DNA of 57,664 nt from an uncultured Ruminococcus sp. (lineage in GTDB: Bacteria > Bacillota > Clostridia > Oscillospirales > Acutalibacteraceae): positions 1 through 57,664 of the forward strand of contig CADASG010000002.1 of NCBI GenBank assembly GCA_902790475.1, written 5' to 3'. Positions 42,724 to 51,966 of this stretch are shown piece by piece. Below the pieces are notes generated by a model that did no database searches, was not told where the DNA came from, and saw only the letters and a program-made list of their open reading frames with translations. The translations under genes were made by a program, and so were the position numbers. Within the stretch, counting starts at the first letter, position 1; each line of letters opens with the position of its first letter.

Positions 42724-45357
42724 ATGCAATGGACAGGATTGAATGAATTAAGAGAAAAGTTTCTCTCGTTCTTTGAAACAAAGGGCTGCCTGCGTTTGCC
42801 GAGCTTTTCCCTTGTTCCAAAGGATGACAACAGCCTGCTGCTTATCAACAGCGGTATGGCTCCCATGAAAAAATACTTCACCGGCGAGGTCACTCCTCCG
42901 CGCAAGAGAGTGACCACCTGCCAAAAATGCATCCGTACCCCCGACATCGAGCGCGTGGGTATAACCGCCCGTCACGGCACCTTTTTTGAGATGCTGGGCA
43001 ACTTTTCCTTCGGAGACTATTTCAAGCACGAGGCAACTGCCTGGGCTTGGGAATTCTTCACAAAGGTTTTGGAAATGCCCGTGGATAAGCTCTACGTTTC
43101 CATCTATCAGGACGACGACGAGGCTTACGATATCTGGACAAAAGAAGTCGGCGTGGATCCCTCTCACATGGTTCGTTTAGGCAAGGAGGACAACTTCTGG
43201 GAGCACGGCTCAGGACCCTGCGGCCCCTGCTCGGAAATCTACTTTGACCGCGGACCGGAAAAGGGCTGCGGCAGTCCCGACTGTCATGTTGGCTGTGAAT
43301 GCGACCGCTTCGTAGAGGTGTGGAACCTCGTTTTCACCCAGTTTGAAAGCGACGGCAAGGGAAATTACACTCCGCTGGAGCACCCCAACATCGACACCGG
43401 AATGGGTCTGGAGCGTTTGGCATGTGTTATCCAGGGTGTGGACAACCTGTTTTTGGTTGACACTGTTCAGAACATCATGAAGCATATTTCCGCCATCACC
43501 GGCGTAGAATACGGTAAGGACGACAAGAGCGACGTTTCGCTCCGCGTCATCACCGACCATATCCGCAGCACCACCTTTATGATAGGCGACGGCGTTATGC
43601 CTTCCAACGAGGGCAAGGGCTACGTGCTGCGCCGACTGCTCAGAAGAGCTGCGCGTCACGGCAGACTGCTGGGTTATAAGGAGCCCTTCCTCTATAAGGT
43701 TTGCGATACCGTTATCAAGGAAAACCTCACCGCTTATCCCGAATTGAAGGAGAAGCAGGAGTTCATCACCAAGGTCATCCGCGTGGAGGAGGAAAGCTTC
43801 GCCAAAACCATTGATCAGGGCTTCAAGATGCTTCAAAGCCTGATCGAGCAGAAGGACATCACCGAGATCTCGGGTGAGGACGCGTTCAAGCTCAACGATA
43901 CCTACGGTTTCCCCATCGACCTGACCCGCGAGATTTTGGAGGAAAAAGGCATAAAGGTCAACGTAGAGCGCTTCCATGAGCTGTTAAAGGAACAGAAGGC
44001 GCGTTCACGCAGCGCGCGCAAGAACGCGGGCGCCGACGCTTGGATCAGCGAAAGTACCGACCTTTCCGATCTCGACGACACCGTTTTTGAGGGCTACACT
44101 CAATTCAAATGTGATTCCGAGGTGCTGGCGATAATCCGCGACGGCGAGCGTGTTGAGACCGCCGGCGAAGGTGATTCCGTAGTGCTGGTGCTGGATAAAA
44201 CGCCCTTTTATGCCGAGAGCGGCGGTCAGGTGGGCGACTTAGGTACCCTCAGCGGCGAGGGCTTCTCCGCCGAGGTCGATAACACCACCAAGGATCCCTC
44301 GGGCAAGATATATCTGCACGCCGTGACTGTCAAAGAGGGAGGAATAACGGTCGGCTCTGCTGTTCACGCCGAGATCGACACATCCCGCAGAGAGGACATC
44401 ATGCGCAACCACACTGCGGCGCATCTGCTGCAAAGCGCACTCCGTCAGGTTCTGGGCAACCATGTTCAGCAGGCAGGTCAGCTCGTCAGCGAGGACTATC
44501 TTCGCTTTGACTTCACGCATTTTGAAGCTATGACCGCGAAAGAGCTGATCGAAGTAGAACAGCTCGTCAACGAAAAGATACTCGAGGGCATCAAGGTTGA
44601 AACCAGAGAAATGCCCATTGAGGAAGCCAAAAAGCTCGGAGCAATGGCTCTGTTCGGTGAAAAATACGGCGACGTGGTTCGCGTAGTCAGCGCAGGTGAT
44701 TTCTCGGTAGAGTTCTGCGGCGGTACTCATGTAGCGAACACCTCCAATATAGGTTTGTTTAAAATCCGTCAGGAGGGTTCCGTTGCCGCAGGCGTAAGAA
44801 GGATCGAGGCGCTCACCGGAATGGGCGTGCTTAATTACATCAATAAGGCTAATCAGCTTATCATGTCCGTTGCAGGCGCTTTGAAGATCACAAATCCGAA
44901 AATGATGCTTGAGGCGGCGTTAAAAGCGGAAGCTACTATCCGCGCACAGCAAAAGGAGATCGACGAGCTCAACGCCAAGCTTGCGGCTTCAAAAATCGAC
45001 GAGTACCTCAAAAACTCAACCGATGTATGCGGCGTGAAGGTAGTTACCGCCAATGTCGGAGACTCCGGAGCTGACGCGCTGCGCACTATGTGCGAAAAGG
45101 CTAAGAGCATTGCGCCCGATACTGCTATCGTACTTGCCTCTGTCAGCGACGGAAAGGTGACCTTTGCGGCAGGTTGCGGCAAACAGGCGATTTCTCTGGG
45201 CGCCAACGCCGGCAAGATCGTAAAAGCGGTCGCGCAGGCGGCAGGCGGCAACGGCGGCGGCAAGCCCGACTTTGCTATGGCAGGCGCGAAGGAAGCGGAC
45301 AAAGTATCCGCAGCGCTTGCTTCTGCGGTTGATGCAGTAAGAGATTTGCTGAGCTGA
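42724..45357 (+). CDS. alaS: Alanyl-tRNA synthetase
   Basis: Class II synthetase that charges tRNA-Ala and edits mischarged Ser and Gly. The 877 residues begin WTGLNELREKFLSFFETKGC, show motif 2 around TARHGTFFEMLGNFSFGDY, and motif 3 near GLERLACVIQGVDN. The editing domain has HTAAHLLQSAL (about 563) and CGGTH (about 664) for zinc, and a C-Ala domain (DHHA1-like) ends the protein. AGGAG at 42711-42715 gives the ATG at 42724. The 45-base upstream gap is too short for a T-box leader, common before clostridial synthetase genes. Confidence 0.98.
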   Translation: MQWTGLNELREKFLSFFETKGCLRLPSFSLVPKDDNSLLLINSGMAPMKKYFTGEVTPPRKRVTTCQKCIRTPDIERVGITARHGTFFEMLGNFSFGDYFKHEATAWAWEFFTKVLEMPVDKLYVSIYQDDDEAYDIWTKEVGVDPSHMVRLGKEDNFWEHGSGPCGPCSEIYFDRGPEKGCGSPDCHVGCECDRFVEVWNLVFTQFESDGKGNYTPLEHPNIDTGMGLERLACVIQGVDNLFLVDTVQNIMKHISAITGVEYGKDDKSDVSLRVITDHIRSTTFMIGDGVMPSNEGKGYVLRRLLRRAARHGRLLGYKEPFLYKVCDTVIKENLTAYPELKEKQEFITKVIRVEEESFAKTIDQGFKMLQSLIEQKDITEISGEDAFKLNDTYGFPIDLTREILEEKGIKVNVERFHELLKEQKARSRSARKNAGADAWISESTDLSDLDDTVFEGYTQFKCDSEVLAIIRDGERVETAGEGDSVVLVLDKTPFYAESGGQVGDLGTLSGEGFSAEVDNTTKDPSGKIYLHAVTVKEGGITVGSAVHAEIDTSRREDIMRNHTAAHLLQSALRQVLGNHVQQAGQLVSEDYLRFDFTHFEAMTAKELIEVEQLVNEKILEGIKVETREMPIEEAKKLGAMALFGEKYGDVVRVVSAGDFSVEFCGGTHVANTSNIGLFKIRQEGSVAAGVRRIEALTGMGVLNYINKANQLIMSVAGALKITNPKMMLEAALKAEATIRAQQKEIDELNAKLAASKIDEYLKNSTDVCGVKVVTANVGDSGADALRTMCEKAKSIAPDTAIVLASVSDGKVTFAAGCGKQAISLGANAGKIVKAVAQAAGGNGGGKPDFAMAGAKEADKVSAALASAVDAVRDLLS

Positions 45358-45440
45358 CCGTTTGAGGAATCTTGTTAAAACATTACAAAGTTCAAAATAT
45401 ATTATTGTATAATTGTACAGATAAAATTTTTTGAAAAGGC

Positions 45441-45469
45441 TTGAAGTTTTTTCGTGTTTATTGTATAAT
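45441..45469 (+). promoter_or_regulatory. Sigma-A type promoter of the CBM26-like surface protein
   Basis: TTGAAG at 45441-45446 and TATAAT at 45464-45469 are separated by 17 bases, about 75 bases before the ATG at 45544. A second TATAAT-like word (TGTATAATTG) occurs near 45405. Confidence 0.82.
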
Positions 45470-45543
45470 TAGGTTACTGAGATATTGAGATAATAGGTAA
45501 ATCTATGTCTCGGAAAATATATTTTTTTAGGAGGCTAAAAAAA

Positions 45544-46683
45544 ATGTTCAAAAAATTGGCAAGTATTGCGCTTGCCGCTTTGATGGTTACCGGTACTGCT
45601 TCGATCGCGAACGCTGCCGTTGCCGAAGAAGCGGTTGCCGCTCCCGCTGAGGAGGCAGTTGTTGGCGCAAACGATGACAGCGCTGTAGGAGCAAATGCGG
45701 GTTCCGATACCGGCGCCGGTTCAAAAATTTACTTTGAGGTTCCTTCTTTCTGGAACAACTACCAGGACATCCGCATTTATCTCTATGAGGTTGGCGGCGA
45801 TCCTATTATCAAATGGAATTCCAAAAAGGGTAAGATGACCGACGAAGGCGGCAATAAGGTTTCCTTTGATATGTCAAAGTATCCTATGTCCGACAGCAAG
45901 AACTACGCTTGTATCTTCCTGACAAATACAGAAGCACAGACATGCGACCTGTTTATCGGTAATCCCTGTATCGGCGATACAGCTTACTGCACAGGTGAGA
46001 ATAATAAGATCGAGAACACCGAGGACTCCAACAAAAAGAGTTGGGAGGTTAAGTGGAGAAACGCTGATCCCAACAGATGGGGCGTGCCTCTCGCAATCAC
46101 TTCCATCGGTAACATCGTAGGTTCTGCTCTTCCTCCGGGACAGACCAAGTATGACCTCTTCCTGACCTTCCTTAAGGATACAGGTAAGAAGGGCGTTGAC
46201 AACGCTGTTAAGTTCAACCACAAGAGCAAGCAGCAGACTATCGACGAGGCTGCAAAAACTCTCGGCTTAGGTAAAGACGACGTTAAAAAGGCTATTGAGG
46301 AGTCCGGCAGAAAAGCTCAGCTTGATTGGGATGAGAGAAAGTCCAGTCTTCCCGGCGGTTCCTCCGCAGGCAGCGGCGGCAGCTCAAACGGCGGCGGTAG
46401 CTCAAACGGCGGCAGCAGCTCAAACGGCGGCAGCAGCTCAAACGGCGGCAGCAGCACCACAGGCGGCGGCAGCAGCACTACAGGCGGCGGCAGCAGCACT
46501 ACTGGCGGCAGCAGCACTTCAGGCGGCGGCAGCAGCACTTCAGGCGGCGGCTCCTCTACAGCAGGCGGCAGCACCGGTTCCGTAACTTCCGGTCAGGAAA
46601 CCACTATCTTCTTCGTATTCGGCGGCGTAATGCTCGCAGCAGCAGGCGTTATCTTCCTCGCAAGAAAGAGAAGAGAGTTCTAA
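45544..46683 (+). CDS. Secreted surface protein with a CBM26-like domain and C-terminal anchor
   Basis: A 379-residue protein with a signal peptide (about 1-24, cut near ANA), an acidic Ala-rich spacer, and a domain at about 60-140 opening KIYFEVPSFWNNYQDIRIYL and ending QTCDLFIG. That order of aromatic residues resembles starch-binding CBM26 modules. A helical Lys-rich region follows, then about 75 residues of SSNGG and SSTTGGG repeats, a membrane helix (about 352-372) and the terminal RKRREF. There is no LPxTG motif. Binding of starch or another glucan is inference. AGGAGG lies nine bases before the ATG. It is a single-gene unit. Confidence 0.8.
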   Translation: MFKKLASIALAALMVTGTASIANAAVAEEAVAAPAEEAVVGANDDSAVGANAGSDTGAGSKIYFEVPSFWNNYQDIRIYLYEVGGDPIIKWNSKKGKMTDEGGNKVSFDMSKYPMSDSKNYACIFLTNTEAQTCDLFIGNPCIGDTAYCTGENNKIENTEDSNKKSWEVKWRNADPNRWGVPLAITSIGNIVGSALPPGQTKYDLFLTFLKDTGKKGVDNAVKFNHKSKQQTIDEAAKTLGLGKDDVKKAIEESGRKAQLDWDERKSSLPGGSSAGSGGSSNGGGSSNGGSSSNGGSSSNGGSSTTGGGSSTTGGGSSTTGGSSTSGGGSSTSGGGSSTAGGSTGSVTSGQETTIFFVFGGVMLAAAGVIFLARKRREF

Positions 46684-46701
46684 TCAATCTTAGACAAATC
46701 A

Positions 46702-46734
46702 AAATCCATCGGTTTTTTGCCGGTGGATTTTTTT
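46702..46734 (+). terminator. Terminator after the CBM26-like surface protein
   Basis: AATCCATCGG pairs with CCGGTGGATT (one T-G wobble and one unpaired base), followed by a run of T residues. Confidence 0.78.
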
Positions 46735-46784
46735 ATGCTTGTATTATGATAACAGTATTTGTTTTATATATGTTGTTATCCGAT

Positions 46785-46815
46785 AAAACAAAGGCTGCCC
46801 GGATGGACAGCCTTT
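46785..46815 (-). terminator. Terminator of the hydrogenase operon
   Basis: On the minus strand AAAGGCTG (46815-46808) pairs with CAGCCTTT (46797-46790), followed by GTTTT. It lies 17 bases after the hydA stop. Confidence 0.82.
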
Positions 46816-46831
46816 TGATTAGCAGTTATGA

Positions 46832-48571
46832 TTATCTCTTTCTTTCAACGTATGAGGTGTGGAGCAGTTCGTGTGCTAAGTGTGAACCGGGCTTCTCCAG
46901 ATACTCGTCGTAGATAGCCTTGATCTCGGGATTCTCGTGGGACTTTCTGTAGGTAAGAGCCAAATCATCCTCATACAGCGCCTTTGCACGCAGTGCCTTG
47001 AGATCGGTGAAGTTGCGAACGTGACCGGGCTGAATGGGCTGACCGCCGCCGTTTACGCAGCCGCCGGGACAGCACATGACCTCGATGAACTGATAGGGAG
47101 ACTCGCCTGCTCTGATCTGATCAAGCAGCTTTGCAGCGTTCTTCAAGCCTGAGGTTACAGCAACCTTGACTTCCTTGCCTGCGATGTTGTAGGTAGCTTC
47201 CTTGATGTCCTCGGTGCCGCGGACTTCCTTGTAGTCCACATCCTTCAGATCCTCGCCTGTAAGAACGTCGGCAACTGTACGGAGAGCAGCCTCCATAACG
47301 CCGCCTGTCGCGCCGAAGATGGTACCCGCGCCGGTGCCGATGCCCATGATGGGATCAAAGTCCTCGTCGGGAAGATCGGTGAACTGGATACCTGCGGTTT
47401 TGATCATCTTTGCAAGCTCGCGTGTGGAGATCGAAATATCGTTATCGGGCATACCGTCGCGTCCCTGGTCGTCACGCTTGATCTCAAACTTCTTTGCGAT
47501 ACAGGGCATTACAGATACTACAACTATATCCTTGGGGTTGATGCCGGTTTTCTCTGCATAATAGGATTTGATCATAGCGCCCTGCATCTGCTGGGGTGAC
47601 TTACAGGTTGACAGATGCGGGATCAAATCGGGATAGTAGTACTCACAGAACTTGATCCAGCCGGGTGAGCACGAGGTGATCATCGGCAGAGTACCGCCGT
47701 TCTGAACACGCTGAATGAACTCGGTGCCCTCTTCCATAATTGTGAGGTCGGCGCCGAAGTTGGTGTCGAATACCTTGTCAAAGCCGAGCATTTTGAGCGC
47801 TGCAACCATCTTGCCCTTAACGTTAGAGCCGATGGGCATATCAAAGCATTCGCCCAGAGTTGCGCGGATAGAGGGAGCGGTGTGAACAACGACGTGCTTG
47901 GTGGGATCGGCGATAGCCTCGAATACCTTATCGGTGTCGTCGCGCTCAACCAAAGCGCCTGTGGGACATACAACTGTACACTGACCGCAGCTTACGCAGG
48001 CAACGTTGTCCAGTTCCTGATCGAACGCACAGCCGATCATGGAGTCAAAGCCGCGGTTGTTAGCGCCGATGACGGAAACATACTGCTGCTTACAAGCTGC
48101 TACGCAGCGACGGCAAAGGATACACTTGTTGTTGTTGCGCACCAGATGAAGAGTGCTGTGATCCTCTTTGCGGATGGGATCCTCTCCGCCCAAATACTTC
48201 TTCTCGTTAACGCCGTACTCAACGCAGAGCTTCTGCAGCTCGCAGTTGGTGTTTTTGGGGCAGGACAGGCATTTTTTATCGTGATTTGAGAGCAAAAGCT
48301 CCAGATTCATCTTTCTGTATTTGCGGATCTGAGGTGTATTTGTAAAGATTTCTGTACCCTCGCGGTCGATGGGATATACACAGGCAGCTACAAGGCTTCT
48401 CGCGCCCTTGACCTCGCACAGACACATACGGCAAGCGCCGATTTCGTTGATTTCTTTTAAATAGCAAAGGGTCGGAACTCTGATACCGAATTTGTGGCAG
48501 GCTTCAAGGATAGTGGTGTTTTTCTCGACCTGATAGTCTTTGCCGTTGATTTTAATATTCAACATTTCCAT
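46832..48571 (-). CDS. hydA: [FeFe] hydrogenase catalytic subunit HydA (HndD type)
   Basis: Catalytic subunit of an NAD(P)- and ferredoxin-linked hydrogenase making or using H2. The 579 residues comprise an N-terminal [2Fe-2S] domain (CYLKEIGACRMC-type Cys pattern, about 36-65), a His-Cys3 cluster region, two [4Fe-4S] motifs (CILCRRC and CVSCGQCTVVCPTGA, about 150-210), and the H-cluster domain with L1 ITSCSPGWIKF (about 297), L2 MPCIAKKFE and L3 CCPGGCVNGGGQP. L1 has Ser after the Cys where many enzymes have CysCys. The size matches the M3 architecture. AAAGGAG precedes the ATG. It is the last gene of a five-gene operon. Confidence 0.96.
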   Translation of the reverse strand: MEMLNIKINGKDYQVEKNTTILEACHKFGIRVPTLCYLKEINEIGACRMCLCEVKGARSLVAACVYPIDREGTEIFTNTPQIRKYRKMNLELLLSNHDKKCLSCPKNTNCELQKLCVEYGVNEKKYLGGEDPIRKEDHSTLHLVRNNNKCILCRRCVAACKQQYVSVIGANNRGFDSMIGCAFDQELDNVACVSCGQCTVVCPTGALVERDDTDKVFEAIADPTKHVVVHTAPSIRATLGECFDMPIGSNVKGKMVAALKMLGFDKVFDTNFGADLTIMEEGTEFIQRVQNGGTLPMITSCSPGWIKFCEYYYPDLIPHLSTCKSPQQMQGAMIKSYYAEKTGINPKDIVVVSVMPCIAKKFEIKRDDQGRDGMPDNDISISTRELAKMIKTAGIQFTDLPDEDFDPIMGIGTGAGTIFGATGGVMEAALRTVADVLTGEDLKDVDYKEVRGTEDIKEATYNIAGKEVKVAVTSGLKNAAKLLDQIRAGESPYQFIEVMCCPGGCVNGGGQPIQPGHVRNFTDLKALRAKALYEDDLALTYRKSHENPEIKAIYDEYLEKPGSHLAHELLHTSYVERKR

Positions 48572-48589
48572 AGTATTCTCTCCTTTCCC

Positions 48590-50398
48590 TTAGCCTTTAT
48601 AAATTGCTTTGAACTTACATGTATCAATACAAGCGCCGCACTTGATGCACTTGTTGGTGTCGATTTCGTAAGCTTCTTTCTTCTTTCCGGGAGCTACGTA
48701 GTCTGTTACGTGGATAGCGCCCGCGGGACACTTCTTAGCGCACATTCCGCAGCCGAAGCACTTGTCCTTCTCGATCGTGTAGGACAGCAGCTCCTTACAT
48801 ACGCCTGCAGGACACTTCTTGTCTACAACGTGAGCGATGTACTCGTCGCGGAAATAGTGCAGGGTGGACAGAACGGGGTTGGGAGCTGTCTGACCCAAGC
48901 CGCACAGCGAGTTTGCCTTGATGAAGTTGCTCAGCTCTTCCATCTCGTCGAGCATCTCGAGGGTGCCCTGACCCTTGGTGATCTTGTCGAGCATTTCAAG
49001 CAGTCTCTTGGTTCCTACACGGCAGGGAGTACACTTGCCGCAGCTCTCGTCAACGGTGAATTCAAGATAGAACTTGGCGATATCGACCATACAGTTGTCC
49101 TCGTCCATAACGATCAGACCGCCGGAGCCCATCATTGAGCCGATAGCCAGCAGGTTATCGTAGTCGATCGGAACGTCAAGGTGCTGCTCGGGGATACATC
49201 CGCCGGAGGGACCGCCTGTCTGAGCTGCCTTGAATTTTTTGCCGTTGGGGATACCGCCGCCGATCTCAAATACGATCTCGCGAAGTGTGGTACCCATGGG
49301 GATCTCAACCAGACCTGTGTGATTGATCTTGCCGCCGAGCGCGAATACCTTGGTACCCTTGCTCTTCTCGGTACCCATGGAAGCGAACCAGTCGGCTCCC
49401 TTGAGGATGATCTGTGCGATATTGGCGTAGGTTTCTACGTTGTTGAGGATAGTGGGCTTCTGATACAGACCCTTGACCGCAGGGAACGGGGGACGGGGAC
49501 GGGGCTCGCCGCGCTTGCCCTCGATGGAGGTCATCAGCGCTGTTTCCTCGCCGCATACGAACGCGCCTGCGCCGAGACGAAGCTCTAAATCAAAGTCAAA
49601 GCCGGTGCCGAAGATGTCCTTGCCCAAAAGTCCGTATTCACGTGCCTGGTCGATAGCGATCTGCAGACGCTCTACGGCGATGGGGTACTCCGCACGAACG
49701 TATACACGACCCTGATTTGCGCCGATCGCGTAGCCTGCGATAGCCATTGCTTCGATCAGGGAGTGGGGGTCGCCCTCGAGTACGGAACGATCCATGAACG
49801 CGCCGGGGTCGCCCTCGTCGGCGTTACAGCATACATATTTTTGATCTGCGTCATTAGCCGCAGCAAATTTCCACTTTAAGCCGGTGGGGAAGCCCGCGCC
49901 GCCTCTGCCGCGCAAGCCGGAATCGAGGATAGTCTGGATGACCTCGTCGGGGGTCATTTCGGTGAGTACCTTTCCCAGAGCGGCGTAACCGTCCTGAGCG
50001 ATGTAATCCTCGATCTTTTCGGGATCGATAACGCCGCAGTTGCGCAGAGCTACACGGCACTGCTTCTCATAGAAAGCAGTTTTGTTCAGGGACTTGATGG
50101 TGTTGTCCTCTACGGTCTCCTGATAGAGCAGACGGGTAACGATCCTGCCCTTTAACAGGTGCTCCTCAACGATCTCGGGGATATCGTCCACCTTAACCAT
50201 TGAATAGAAGCTGCCCTCGGGATAAACGACCATGATGGGACCGAGCGCGCACAGACCGAAGCAGCCTGTGGTGATAACGTTGACCTCGTCCTTCAAGCCC
50301 TGTCTTTCGATCTCTTCCTTGAGCTTATTAACAATTGTCAAGCTGTTTGAGGAGGTACAACCTGTTCCGCCGCAAACCAGTACATTAGAACGATACAT
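48590..50398 (-). CDS. hydB: NuoF-like hydrogenase subunit HydB (HndC type)
   Basis: Flavin subunit that binds FMN and NAD(H) and is the proposed bifurcation site in trimeric hydrogenases. The 602 residues have an N-terminal thioredoxin-like [2Fe-2S] domain (VLVCGGTGCTSS, about 7-18), the FMN/NADH motifs GLRGRGGAGFPTGLKW (about 170) and CNADEGDPGAFMDR, a [4Fe-4S] site at ESCGKCTPCRVG (about 465), and a C-terminal two-cluster ferredoxin domain (CFGCGMCAKKCPAGA, CIKCGACIDTC). This fused layout matches HydB/HndC. AAGGAGG sets the ATG. It sits directly before hydA. Confidence 0.96.
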   Translation of the reverse strand: MYRSNVLVCGGTGCTSSNSLTIVNKLKEEIERQGLKDEVNVITTGCFGLCALGPIMVVYPEGSFYSMVKVDDIPEIVEEHLLKGRIVTRLLYQETVEDNTIKSLNKTAFYEKQCRVALRNCGVIDPEKIEDYIAQDGYAALGKVLTEMTPDEVIQTILDSGLRGRGGAGFPTGLKWKFAAANDADQKYVCCNADEGDPGAFMDRSVLEGDPHSLIEAMAIAGYAIGANQGRVYVRAEYPIAVERLQIAIDQAREYGLLGKDIFGTGFDFDLELRLGAGAFVCGEETALMTSIEGKRGEPRPRPPFPAVKGLYQKPTILNNVETYANIAQIILKGADWFASMGTEKSKGTKVFALGGKINHTGLVEIPMGTTLREIVFEIGGGIPNGKKFKAAQTGGPSGGCIPEQHLDVPIDYDNLLAIGSMMGSGGLIVMDEDNCMVDIAKFYLEFTVDESCGKCTPCRVGTKRLLEMLDKITKGQGTLEMLDEMEELSNFIKANSLCGLGQTAPNPVLSTLHYFRDEYIAHVVDKKCPAGVCKELLSYTIEKDKCFGCGMCAKKCPAGAIHVTDYVAPGKKKEAYEIDTNKCIKCGACIDTCKFKAIYKG

Positions 50399-50412
50399 GC
50401 TTTTCCTCCTTA

Positions 50413-50796
50413 TTACTCTTTCATGTCATCCATGGCGCCGATCGTGTACTCGGTCACCACGTTTTTATTTACAAGGTGGTCGTTCACGATCTTGGGAACC
50501 ATCTCGGGAGCCACCTTGACATAAGTAACCTTTTCCTGACCCGGTATCTCAACCTCAACGACCGGCTCAAACTGACAGATGCCTATGCAGCCTGTCTGGG
50601 TTACGGTGATATCTTCCGTTAAGCCGCGCTTGGATATCTCTTCAACAAACGCGTTAAGCACGGGTCTTGCGCCCGCCGCGATTCCGCAGGTCGCCATGCC
50701 GACAAGCACGCGCGCTGCGTTGGGTTTTTCTTTTCTAAGATCGAGATCTGCTCTTGCCTTATCTCTGATTGCCTTTAATTCGGCTAAAGATTTCAT
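50413..50796 (-). CDS. [2Fe-2S] thioredoxin-like hydrogenase subunit (HndB type)
   Basis: A 127-residue protein with a basic N-terminal helix (MKSLAELKAIRDKARADL) and a thioredoxin-like ferredoxin fold binding one [2Fe-2S] cluster through Cys in VGMATCGIAAGARP (about 38) and TQTGCIGICQFEP (about 85-97). This is the HndB arrangement in NADP-reducing and bifurcating hydrogenases, where it is thought to pass electrons among subunits. The ATG overlaps the stop of the upstream ATPase gene by four bases (ATGA), so stoichiometric, coupled expression is expected. Confidence 0.9.
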   Translation of the reverse strand: MKSLAELKAIRDKARADLDLRKEKPNAARVLVGMATCGIAAGARPVLNAFVEEISKRGLTEDITVTQTGCIGICQFEPVVEVEIPGQEKVTYVKVAPEMVPKIVNDHLVNKNVVTEYTIGAMDDMKE

Positions 50797-51347
50797 AATT
50801 TCGCACCTCCGTATAATAATTGGGTTTGTTCTTCTAAATAGCTACCGATCCATTCCAGCACATCGGGGTTATCCAGACTGACGTCCTCCAGCACCTGCCT
50901 CAGCTCGCGAGTGTCAAGCGTAAAGGAATGCTCGTCGTTTGAGCGGATAAACACAAAGTCGATATCGGGATTGCACCTGATCAATATGGTGATCGTAGAG
51001 TTTATGTCCCCCAAAGGGGTCATATCCACATGGCTTTTCACGTAGCGGGCAGTGGTGGTCGTACCCTTGCCCGGTTCGGATTCAATGCTGAAGCTGCCGC
51101 CGGTTTGTTCGGCGCTGAGCTTGAACAGCGGAACACCCAGACCAACCTTGCGGGTGGTTCGTGTGGTAAAAAACGGATCGATCACCTGACTGACCTGCTC
51201 AGCAGTCATGCCGCAGCCGTCGTCTGCGATGGATATGGTCAGTGAATCGCTGCGCTCGCTTTCAGTCACCGTTATTGTTATCAAACGCGCGTCGGCTCTG
51301 ACAGAGTTCTGCGCAACGTCCATAACGTTCAATGACAATTCACGCAT
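50793..51347 (-). CDS. GHKL-type ATPase inside the hydrogenase operon
   Basis: A 184-residue ATP-binding protein with the histidine-kinase-like ATPase fold: N box DVAQNSVRA (about 10-18), G1 box ADDGCGM (about 42-48), the FFTTRTTRKVGLGVPLFKL F/G2 region (about 58-76) and GKGTTTT. There is no HisKA phospho-acceptor domain and no sensor or membrane part. A C-terminal extension of about 70 residues (RCNPDIDFVFIRSNDEHSF) has no clear match. It could be an anti-sigma-factor-like or unusual kinase. It shares one base with the upstream hydC stop (TAATG) and overlaps the HndB-type gene. A gene at this position recurs, as I recall, in C. thermocellum. Confidence 0.87.
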   Translation of the reverse strand: MRELSLNVMDVAQNSVRADARLITITVTESERSDSLTISIADDGCGMTAEQVSQVIDPFFTTRTTRKVGLGVPLFKLSAEQTGGSFSIESEPGKGTTTTARYVKSHVDMTPLGDINSTITILIRCNPDIDFVFIRSNDEHSFTLDTRELRQVLEDVSLDNPDVLEWIGSYLEEQTQLLYGGAKL

Positions 51348-51847
51348 TACGATTTTTGATATTTGTTAAGAATGTAGGGAACATCCTCTACAGTCAGTCT
51401 TCCGTAAACGTCGTCGTTGACGGTGATTACGGGAGCCAGACCGCACGCGCCAATGCAGCGGCAGGCTGTGAGCGAGAATTTTCCGTCGGGGGTGCATTCC
51501 TCCGCGCCGATACCAAGCTGCTCGGAAATCTTGTTAAGGATTTCGCCGGAGCCCTTTACGTAGCAGGCGGTGCCCAAACAAACCGAAATGTTGTATTTGC
51601 CTTTAGGTGAAAGCGCAAACTGTGAATAGAAGGTGGATACTCCGTATACCTCCTCAACAGATACGCCCAGTCCCTCTGCTACCATTGTCTGCACTTCAAG
51701 CGGCAGATAACCGTAGATCTCCTGAGCTTCCTGCAAAACAGGCATTACAGCGCCGGGATCGTCCTTGTGACGGGCGATGGCTTCTTTCAGCTTTGCTTCC
51801 TGCTCAGGTGTTCCCGCAAAGGGAATGTTACTGATTTTCTTTTGCAT
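51347..51847 (-). CDS. hydC: NuoE-like hydrogenase subunit HydC (HndA type)
   Basis: A 166-residue subunit with an N-terminal helical domain and a thioredoxin-like fold carrying one [2Fe-2S] cluster. The four ligands are visible in VCLGTACYVKG (about 90-100) and TACRCIGACGLAP (about 130-142). GVSTFYSQFALSPKGKY is the usual NuoE segment. It transfers electrons between the NAD-linked HydB and HydA. GGGAGG precedes the ATG. It is the first gene of the operon hydC-ATPase-hndB-hydB-hydA, transcribed from a promoter at 51967-51995. Confidence 0.95.
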   Translation of the reverse strand: MQKKISNIPFAGTPEQEAKLKEAIARHKDDPGAVMPVLQEAQEIYGYLPLEVQTMVAEGLGVSVEEVYGVSTFYSQFALSPKGKYNISVCLGTACYVKGSGEILNKISEQLGIGAEECTPDGKFSLTACRCIGACGLAPVITVNDDVYGRLTVEDVPYILNKYQKS

Positions 51848-51966
51848 CGTTTTTCCTCCCTGAATAAGTTTTGTGCAGTTTGTATTATCCTGATATTTGA
51901 AAAAAATCCTGCGTTTTATCCGAGAATTCTAAAAGGTCTAAAACAATCGCACAACTATCAATCTGT

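Noticed and set aside
43210-43977. 255-codon minus-strand frame opposite alaS
   Set aside because: Antisense shadow of alaS, with no start signal of its own.
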